A stretch of DNA of 6,518 nt from Candidatus Cloacimonadota bacterium (GTDB lineage: Bacteria > Cloacimonadota > Cloacimonadia > Cloacimonadales > TCS61): assembly GCA_016931665.1 (NCBI GenBank), contig JAFGEH010000129.1:1-6518 (forward strand), read 5' to 3'. The notes below the pieces were generated by a model. The model was not told where the DNA came from and searched no databases. It saw nothing but the letters and a program-made list of their open reading frames with translations. Shown piece after piece: positions 1-5,172 of the stretch. How positions within the stretch are numbered: position 1 is the first letter of the stretch; each line of letters begins with the position of its first letter. The position numbers and the translations under genes were made by a program.

Positions 1-2246
1 AGCTGCGCCTCCGGGAAAGGCAAAGACTGGTAGTTGTGAACAAAACAATAAACGCTGTCGGCCAGGCCGTTGTTTTCCGGAGTAAAAGTTGTCTGAAGAT
101 TGTTTCCGTTTGCACCGGCATAGATCGTAACCGTAGGCTGTAATACTGCATCTTCCACATAGATAACGCGGTAGGCACGGTTGCCGTGGCAGACATTTCT
201 GGTGGAAAGATTAAAAGGAGGATCATTCAGATTGCCGGAATTCTGATGAATATGCCCCCACAAAGCCATATCAACTTCCAGATCAACCAGATCGAGCTGA
301 TCGGCAAAATCGAAATGGTGGAAAAGAACATGAGCCAGACTGGAAGAACTCTGCTGCAGATCATCTGCCAGCCACTGCAGCTGACTGGTTGTGAAACTGG
401 TGCTGCCATAGATATCATACATAAAGTTGTCATAGTTTTCATAGGCTTCCAGGGCTGTAAAATGAACAGGACCGTAGTCGAAGCTGTAATTCTGGGTATA
501 ATACGGTTGTGCGGCCGGGGGATCTTCCAACCACTTCCAGCCGAAAAATTTCCACCAGTTGCGACGGGCTGTTCCCTGAGGCGGAGGTGAGGCATCCCAG
601 CCACCGATATCGTGGTTCCCGCTGGTGAGGAAAACAGGTACTTCCAATTCTGTAAGCATCTTCTGAGCTATAGTGTAAACCCGGCGATTTTCAAAATCTT
701 CCATTTCACCTTCATTCACCAGATCACCGGTAAGCAGCACAAATTCCGGATTGATCAGATTGATGTCTCTGATCACTTCCCGAAAATCCGCGATACTGGT
801 GGAATCGATCAGCGAAAGCGGATCAGGATAATAGATAGTAGTGGGAAGATGAATATCGGTGATATGAACGAAATAATAGGACTCTTTGCAGGCCGGAATA
901 ATTTTTACCGCATTCTGCGTTGTATCGGTGGCGATTTCCTCGGCACCGACAACCAGGTCGTACAATTCGTAAATCTCTGGTACCGGGATTTCGGCTGTCA
1001 GCTGCCATCTGCTTAATTCAGAATTAAAACAGGAGTTCGTAATATTCAAGGGAATATTTTTATGGCCGTGCTGCAGGGAAGCATGCCAACCGGTGACAGT
1101 TTCCTCAGCCAGGCATACTATGGGCAGCTCATCACCGGGAATTGCCAGGGCCGGGATGTTCAGAAGAGGCCTTTGAATAATGGTCAGGGTGTCCCCGCTG
1201 GGTAAGCTTTCCAATTGAAGAACAATCTGCCCGATGGAAAAATATTCTATATTCACGGTTCCAATGATGAATTCCGTAAAATGTAAATTTCCGGTTCCGC
1301 TCTGTATTCCGCTGAATTTCAGCTTCAGAAGTGTCTCTACCTGATGGAAAGACAGATTCCCGCTGAAATAAACAGCCAGTTCTCCGGCACCGGGTTGCTC
1401 GATCTGGACAGTGCCGCCAGTTGAAAGAGTGCCATCCAGATCATAATCCGTGAAAACCATAACATCTTCATTGAAATGCAGATGAAACTGGTAGTCCGAA
1501 ACTATTTGCAACTCTCCCAGAAAGGCCAGTTGCAGGGGAAGTGAAAACTCCTGAGGAGAATACACATTCTGGTCAGGAACGGCCACCAGATAGCAATCCG
1601 GTGCGGAAGATAAATCACTTAAATCGCGGGGATTCAATTTATATTCATTCCAGTCGTAGGAGACAACACCTTTGATGCTGGCAAAAGGATAGCCGGTCAG
1701 CAGCGAAAAGCCCGTTTCCGGCAGATCGAAAAAACCAGTGCCGACCACGCAGCTGCCACTGCCGTCAACCACCTGCCATTCGTTATATTGATTACAGGTC
1801 TGGGTAACAATAACGTCATTCACTTCCACTAGAACGCTTTCATAATCTTCCTGAGCAGCAAGGCTTTGAGTGGAAACGGCAGCGGGTAAAGGCAGCGGAT
1901 GGCCTGCTGATATCAGATTGCAATAATCAAGGAACCTTAATTCGGTGAAGCCGTAATACTCATAAACCTCCGCCTGCAGGATCAGGCTGTCGCCCGGAGA
2001 TACATTCTGGTTATTATCATAAACAAAGATTCCGTTCCAGGCACCGCCACCGGAGGAAGAGAGAAAGAATCTGCCATTGTTGTAATCTGTTCCGGATACA
2101 ATACCACCGGTGCTTACCGTCTGTCCTTCGTAAGGCGAGGGATAAGTGCCATTCATACCGGGATCGGTGGTAAATTGGATATCATGAATTCCCATTCCAG
2201 GCAGGAGGGAATGACTGATCAACACCAGAAAAATGAGATATTTCAT
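1..2246 (-). CDS. Secreted multidomain calcineurin-like metallophosphoesterase (3' end off window)
   Basis: This frame is open from an ATG at 2246 to the left edge: 748 codons with no stop, so the C-terminus is missing. An in-frame TAA directly precedes the ATG and an AGGG lies 6 bases upstream, which fixes the start. Residues 1-19 look like a signal peptide. Residues about 20-210 resemble the OB-fold module found at the front of secreted nucleases (S-P-Y-E-G-Q-T-V-S-T-G-G-I-V, later D-G-S-G). Residues about 215-345 look cohesin-like. Residues about 347-455 form a beta-sandwich linker of the kind that precedes some secreted phosphoesterases. The catalytic domain begins near 457 with all metal-binding motifs: D464-x-H466, G507-D508, G543-N-H-D546, H643/H644 and G664-H-I-H667. 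The family hydrolyses phosphomono- or diesters with a two-metal centre; the substrate is unknown. The gene lies 33 bases after the prolyl isomerase gene, probably in one operon. The catalytic call is firm, the OB and cohesin calls less so. Confidence 0.9.
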   Translation of the reverse strand, partial: MKYLIFLVLISHSLLPGMGIHDIQFTTDPGMNGTYPSPYEGQTVSTGGIVSGTDYNNGRFFLSSSGGGAWNGIFVYDNNQNVSPGDSLILQAEVYEYYGFTELRFLDYCNLISAGHPLPLPAAVSTQSLAAQEDYESVLVEVNDVIVTQTCNQYNEWQVVDGSGSCVVGTGFFDLPETGFSLLTGYPFASIKGVVSYDWNEYKLNPRDLSDLSSAPDCYLVAVPDQNVYSPQEFSLPLQLAFLGELQIVSDYQFHLHFNEDVMVFTDYDLDGTLSTGGTVQIEQPGAGELAVYFSGNLSFHQVETLLKLKFSGIQSGTGNLHFTEFIIGTVNIEYFSIGQIVLQLESLPSGDTLTIIQRPLLNIPALAIPGDELPIVCLAEETVTGWHASLQHGHKNIPLNITNSCFNSELSRWQLTAEIPVPEIYELYDLVVGAEEIATDTTQNAVKIIPACKESYYFVHITDIHLPTTIYYPDPLSLIDSTSIADFREVIRDINLINPEFVLLTGDLVNEGEMEDFENRRVYTIAQKMLTELEVPVFLTSGNHDIGGWDASPPPQGTARRNWWKFFGWKWLEDPPAAQPYYTQNYSFDYGPVHFTALEAYENYDNFMYDIYGSTSFTTSQLQWLADDLQQSSSSLAHVLFHHFDFADQLDLVDLEVDMALWGHIHQNSGNLNDPPFNLSTRNVCHGNRAYRVIYVEDAVLQPTVTIYAGANGNNLQTTFTPENNGLADSVYCFVHNYQSLPFPEAQ

Positions 2247-2279
2247 TTATAACCCTGCCAGGAAAAAAGGAAATACATA

Positions 2280-3413
2280 TTACTTTAACAGGATCATCTT
2301 GCCGGTGGGAGAATTTCTGATATTGAGTCTATAAAAATAGATCCCACTGGTTACAGGCTGGCCCTTATCATCCGTGCCGTCCCAGATTACAGAGTGCATT
2401 ATGCTCCCCGCTGGTGACCCTTCGTTACTCCCGCTGAATCGGGGACTCGGGGTGACAGGCAAGATCTTCACCTGCCGACCCTGTAAGTTATAGATCTGGA
2501 TCGCCGGGTTTTCGGGCAGGTCCGGGGTGTAGGCAAAGGAAATCGTTGTTACCGGATTGAAGGGATTGGGTGAGTTCTGCAACAAGAAAGGCAGAGAAGA
2601 TAAGTTGCTGTTCTCGCTGGCGGTGCCTCCCACTTCCACGTACCAGCAGGTAGGGTATTCATAGGCGCCGTTGGAAACGATCGACCGTACCACATAACTG
2701 CCGGCGGCAGGGAAAGTGTAAAAGAGAATGAAACCGGTTTCGGCCTGCAGCACTTCATTTACATACCAGGAATAGGTAAGGCCGGGATCATTGGAAAGAA
2801 CGGCAAACATCAGCATCTCACCCACTGCAGCTGAGAGGGAATCCTCTTCCGGCGTTATCCCGAACAACTGAGGTGTGACAATGCGGATACTATCAATATA
2901 TACGGGGTCATCCGGATAATAGGGCGGATTGCCATTGGGACCGTTGGTGGGGACGTCTCCTATCGTCTGGACCACATCCATGCCGGCAATCACATTGCCG
3001 AAAGCAGCATAATTGCCATTCAGCCAGGGGGTCGGCGCCAAGGTGATGAAATACTGGGAGCCGGCGGAATTGGGTTGACTGGTTTTAGCCATGCCCAGCA
3101 CTCCTTCTTCTTCGAAAAGCATCTCCGGATGATATTCATCGGGAATGGTATAGCCCGGCCCGCCGGTGCCGGTGCCGGTAGGGTCTCCATCCTGGATCAC
3201 GAAATCAACCACGACCCGATGAAAGATCAGCCCATCATAAAAGTTCGAGTTGGTCAGAGATATGAAATTATTGGTTGTGATCGGCATCAGGTCTTCCCTG
3301 AGCATGACCTGAAATTCTCCCAGGGTTGTATGCCATTCGGCGATAGACTGAGCTGAAGCTGTATAGAATGATAAAAGAAAAATAATAACCAGCATTGAAT
3401 GTCGGATTTTCAT
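2280..3413 (-). CDS. Secreted cyclophilin-type peptidyl-prolyl cis-trans isomerase with C-terminal sorting domain
   Basis: A 377-residue exported cyclophilin that should catalyse cis-trans isomerisation of Xaa-Pro bonds. Residues 1-22 are a clear signal peptide (K3/R4, hydrophobic core, ending A-S-A-Q). Residues about 24-178 are the cyclophilin domain. It carries F64-H-R66 (catalytic arginine), F71-V-I-Q74-D-G-D, G107-M-A-K, S116-A-G-S-Q120-Y-F122 and W130-L-N-G, with Tyr135 where human CypA has His126. Residues about 180-262 form a PKD/Ig-like beta domain (S-W-Y, G-S-Y-V-V). Residues about 277-377 are a type IX-secretion/FlgD-like sorting domain: Q279-N-S-P-N-P-F-N-P, then S-G-I-Y-F-Y-R-L, ending in ILLK. 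A proline, serine and glycine-rich insert (about 319-337) interrupts that domain. A strong GGAGG lies 4 bases before the ATG. The phosphoesterase gene follows 33 bases downstream. The protein is probably exported and surface-anchored or released. Isomerase identity is near certain; the secretion route is inferred. Confidence 0.95.
   Translation of the reverse strand: MKIRHSMLVIIFLLSFYTASAQSIAEWHTTLGEFQVMLREDLMPITTNNFISLTNSNFYDGLIFHRVVVDFVIQDGDPTGTGTGGPGYTIPDEYHPEMLFEEEGVLGMAKTSQPNSAGSQYFITLAPTPWLNGNYAAFGNVIAGMDVVQTIGDVPTNGPNGNPPYYPDDPVYIDSIRIVTPQLFGITPEEDSLSAAVGEMLMFAVLSNDPGLTYSWYVNEVLQAETGFILFYTFPAAGSYVVRSIVSNGAYEYPTCWYVEVGGTASENSNLSSLPFLLQNSPNPFNPVTTISFAYTPDLPENPAIQIYNLQGRQVKILPVTPSPRFSGSNEGSPAGSIMHSVIWDGTDDKGQPVTSGIYFYRLNIRNSPTGKMILLK
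2403..2459 (-). repeat. Possible in-frame inserted element inside the sorting domain of the cyclophilin gene
   Basis: This stretch encodes residues 319-337, rich in Pro, Ser and Gly. It sits between the Q-G-R-Q-V-K strand and the S-V-I-W-D-G-T-D strand, where FlgD-like sorting domains normally have a short turn. The DNA is visibly richer in G and C than its surroundings. It has short internal repeats: GGTGAC at 2413-2418 and 2451-2456, and CCCGCTG at 2407-2413 and 2430-2436. A small CCCG/CGGG stem brackets CTGAAT. It could be a mobile or palindromic coding element comparable in concept to Rickettsia palindromic elements, or merely a long variable loop. Only one copy is present in this window, so repeat status is unproven. 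Confidence 0.3.
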
Positions 3414-3471
3414 ATTTCCTCCAGATATTTTCTTAATATACTCAGGAAAATTTCAACCAGAATGTAAAGCT

Positions 3472-3502
3472 AAAAAAATCCCCGGGCAAACAGCCATCAG
3501 GG
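3472..3502 (-). terminator. Weak rho-independent terminator-like structure
   Basis: On the minus strand CCC, TGAT, GGC, TGTTT, GCC, C, GGG can fold into two stacked 3-bp G/C helices with an asymmetric internal loop. GA and a run of seven Ts follow directly. It lies downstream of the small membrane-protein gene (stop at 3551) and upstream of the cyclophilin start (3413), where a terminator separating the two units would be expected. The helices are short, so this is tentative. Confidence 0.3.
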
Positions 3503-3550
3503 CAATCTACCATCAATCAACTTGCCGTGCTCAAAGATAAGGCACAAGCA

Positions 3551-3820
3551 TCAATCGGAGAAAAAGGTCACCAGCAGGTAGATGATAATAACAGCAATGG
3601 CGATGGGCAGAATACGCGACACGATGAAAAGCAGAACAGCGGATGAGCCGTAGAAGAGCTTGCAGATCCAGCTTTCGCACCTGGTGAGCTGCAGATGGGC
3701 CAGTTCCATGCCGCTGAATTTCAATTGCAGTTTCCGGGTGGCTTTTTCCGGAGACCCGGCTTTCACCAGCCCGGTATAGATCAGTTGATTGATTATTAAA
3801 TAATAATGAAATTTCGGCAT
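3551..3820 (-). CDS. Small hypothetical protein with one C-terminal transmembrane helix
   Basis: An 89-residue protein I do not recognise. Residues 1-60 are polar to amphipathic, with a basic patch around 20-34 (K-A-G-S-P-E-K-A-T-R-K) and cysteines at 48 and 53. Residues about 62-87 form one strongly hydrophobic helix (A-V-L-L-F-I-V-S-R-I-L-P-I-A-I-A-V-I-I-I-Y-L-L-V) followed by only F-F-S-D. That is the layout of a tail-anchored or single-pass protein with its N-terminus in the cytoplasm. Two adjacent ATGs (3823 and 3820) are possible starts. I chose the second because it puts GGAGG 4 bases away, the same spacing as in the cyclophilin gene; the first leaves 1 base. The strong ribosome binding site and coherent hydropathy make it a real gene rather than a shadow of the overlapping frame. 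It is probably its own transcription unit, flanked by gaps of 137-147 bases. No function can be assigned. Confidence 0.72.
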   Translation of the reverse strand: MPKFHYYLIINQLIYTGLVKAGSPEKATRKLQLKFSGMELAHLQLTRCESWICKLFYGSSAVLLFIVSRILPIAIAVIIIYLLVTFFSD

Positions 3821-3823
3821 CAT

Positions 3824-3832
3824 CCCTCCTTT
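3824..3832 (-). promoter_or_regulatory. Ribosome binding site deciding between two adjacent ATGs
   Basis: The minus strand reads AAAGGAGGG directly before ATGATG. This near-perfect anti-Shine-Dalgarno match leaves 1 base between GGAGG and the first ATG but 4 bases to the second, so initiation at 3820 is favoured. It is one of the strongest ribosome binding sites in the window and supports the small membrane-protein gene as real. Confidence 0.7.
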
Positions 3833-3865
3833 CTGAGGTTATTGCCTGATTTACCCTTGCATGAG

Positions 3866-3888
3866 AATAAATTGCCAGTGAGAGGCAA
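3866..3888 (-). terminator. Terminator-like hairpin downstream of the radical SAM gene
   Basis: On the minus strand TTGCC (3888-3884), a 7-base loop and GGCAA (3876-3872) form a 5-bp stem followed by TTTATT. The flanking AAATTAC and TTT could extend pairing slightly. On the plus strand the same stem is followed by GTAATTTTTT, so the element is roughly bidirectional. It lies about 80 bases after the radical SAM stop codon and would end the upstream unit before the small membrane-protein gene. The stem is short, so confidence is low. Confidence 0.35.
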
Positions 3889-3934
3889 GTAATTTTTTGG
3901 GAGAGAAATGAAATCAAGGCGAAAGGTGAATATT

Positions 3935-3949
3935 CACGGCGTGTCCGTG
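3935..3949. repeat. Short perfect inverted repeat after the radical SAM gene
   Basis: CACGG, CGTGT, CCGTG forms a perfect 5-bp G/C-rich stem with a 5-base loop, 18 bases past the radical SAM stop codon. There is no T-run after it on the minus strand, so it is not a classical terminator. It could stabilise the 3' end of the mRNA or be chance. Confidence 0.3.
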
Positions 3950-3967
3950 GAACTCAGAGACTGAAAC

Positions 3968-4912
3968 CTAATGATTAATCGGTCTTTTAATCTTAAAGAA
4001 TATTCCCCTCTCCTGTTCAATGCATTCTACTTTATTATCATCGAGCAGTTTGCCAAGATACTTATTCAGTTCATTCAAATGCAGATTCAGGATCTCGGAA
4101 AGGTCTTTATCCGTGGCGGGTCTGCGTTGAATTGTATCCAGAATCTGATTTTCTATATCCTGCTGGAAACTCTGGATTTTTTTTCTGGTTTCAGGACTGG
4201 AAATAATCTCAACCGGTAGAGGTTGGAAGAATTGAGCAATCTCCTCCAACCTTTTTCTCGAGAGGGGTTTGACCCAGTTTTCAGTTCCAGGCCGATCCAG
4301 GGTGTTCAGCTGTATCAGGTCAGGATTGATCTTCCGGACATTTTCTTTCAGCAGGACAAGTTCTGATTCAATATCATTCAGATGCGGGACAAAGAAAATT
4401 TCCAGATAGATTTTACCAGAGAATTCCTTACGCAACTCTATGAGCCCGGCTATGATCTGGTCAATTTTCAGGTGCGGACTGGGTCGATTCAATCTAAGAA
4501 AGACGGATTCGGAAACTGCATCCAGGGAAGGCAGCAGCACATCAGCCCGGAGCACTTCCCTTCTTACTTCCTGGTCCCAGAAAAGAGTACCATTAGTGAT
4601 AACAGCGACTTTATAATGCGGGTAATTATCCTTGATAAAATCGATAACCTGGCCTAACCCACTGTTCAGAGTCGGCTCCCCCTGGCCGGAGAAAGTAACA
4701 AAATCCAGGTCTGGTTGTTGAGACAGGTAACCAGCAAGTTCCTGAATCACCTCTGAAACCGGTGAATATTCCCGGCGCTCTGTGGTAAGATTGGTCGTGC
4801 GGCCTACTTCACAGTAAATACAATTCAAACTGCAGACCTTGAGGGGCACCAGATCTACACCCAGTGATATCCCCAACCGGCGGGAAGGGACTGGTCCGAA
4901 CAGGTATTTCAT
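3968..4912 (-). CDS. Radical SAM protein, COG0731/TYW1-like family, with C-terminal winged-helix-like region
   Basis: A 314-residue 4Fe-4S radical SAM enzyme. The N-terminus F5-G-P-V-P-S-R-R-L-G-x-S-L-G is the family hallmark. The cluster cysteines are C27-x3-C31-x2-C34 in C-S-L-N-C-I-Y-C-E-V-G. The SAM-binding strand motif F-S-G-Q-G-E79-P-T follows, then I-T-N-G-T, L-P-S-L-D-A and L-N-x-P, all normal for the group. Archaeal relatives make the tricyclic wyosine base of tRNA-Phe, but bacterial members are shorter and their substrate is generally unknown, so the 'wyosine synthetase-like' label in databases is not evidence of that activity. Residues about 253-308 resemble a winged helix (I-L-D-T-I-x-R-R-P-A-T-x-x-D-L-S-E-I-L, then L-L-D-D-N-K-V-E). 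The site AGGAAGGA sits 4 bases before the ATG. It follows the four-cysteine gene by 52 bases, so co-transcription is plausible. Confidence 0.93.
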   Translation of the reverse strand: MKYLFGPVPSRRLGISLGVDLVPLKVCSLNCIYCEVGRTTNLTTERREYSPVSEVIQELAGYLSQQPDLDFVTFSGQGEPTLNSGLGQVIDFIKDNYPHYKVAVITNGTLFWDQEVRREVLRADVLLPSLDAVSESVFLRLNRPSPHLKIDQIIAGLIELRKEFSGKIYLEIFFVPHLNDIESELVLLKENVRKINPDLIQLNTLDRPGTENWVKPLSRKRLEEIAQFFQPLPVEIISSPETRKKIQSFQQDIENQILDTIQRRPATDKDLSEILNLHLNELNKYLGKLLDDNKVECIEQERGIFFKIKRPINH

Positions 4913-4964
4913 ATCGTCCTTCCTAGTTTATGTTCTTGATCATTGTAATTTACTTCAACATATT

Positions 4965-5156
4965 TCATTTTTTTCCGGATACCAGGTAAGTCCCGTCTGG
5001 CAGCATATCATCGGGATGTGAGATACCGGCTTCCTCCTGCTGATAACGAAGACAATTCGCCCAGTTACCAAAGCAGAATTCCCTGATCCATATTCTATCG
5101 AGCATCTTGTTTTCCGAATAATATTTCAACGGACAGACCTGATACCATTTGCACAT
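4965..5156 (-). CDS. Small conserved-looking four-cysteine protein
   Basis: A 63-residue protein with cysteines at 2, 8, 28 and 35: M-C-K-W-Y-Q-V-C-P-L-K near the start and F-C-F-G-N-W-A-N-C-L-R-Y in the middle. It then has E-E-A-G-I-S-H-P-D-D-M-L-P-D-G. The pair spacings C-x5-C and C-x6-C suggest a zinc or Fe-S site; that is inference. I recall similar short proteins with C-x-R-Y-x-x-E-E and H-P-D-x-M-L-P-D-G in archaea and bacteria but cannot name a family. I chose the ATG at 5156 because it starts right at the first conserved cysteine. It lies 16 bases after the aminotransferase stop, whereas longer versions of this frame would overlap most of the 3' end of that gene. The Shine-Dalgarno is weak (GGGA about 6 bases upstream), so translational coupling is likely. 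The radical SAM gene follows after 52 bases. Confidence 0.8.
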   Translation of the reverse strand: MCKWYQVCPLKYYSENKMLDRIWIREFCFGNWANCLRYQQEEAGISHPDDMLPDGTYLVSGKK

Positions 5157-5172
5157 CAGCGATCCCGGATTT

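Noticed and set aside
186..1016. Plus-strand open frames at 186-590 and 612-1016 and minus-strand frames at 227-604 and 823-1008
   Set aside because: They lie antisense to or out of frame with the metallophosphoesterase, whose frame carries all catalytic motifs. Their translations show no family-like pattern.
3162..3180. GCCGGT-type tandem repeat
   Set aside because: It encodes the normal glycine/threonine loop G-T-G-T-G-G-P-G of cyclophilins and needs no repeat explanation.
3435..3463. TATATT, TTGAAA and TTTACA hexamers upstream of the cyclophilin gene as a promoter
   Set aside because: Spacings between the hexamers are about 10 and 22 bases rather than 16-18. The stretch is A/T-rich, so such matches are expected by chance.
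3531..3917. Longer 128-codon minus-strand frame overlapping the small membrane-protein gene
   Set aside because: It lacks a convincing ribosome binding site and coherent domain pattern. The overlapping 89-residue frame has a strong Shine-Dalgarno and a clean membrane helix.
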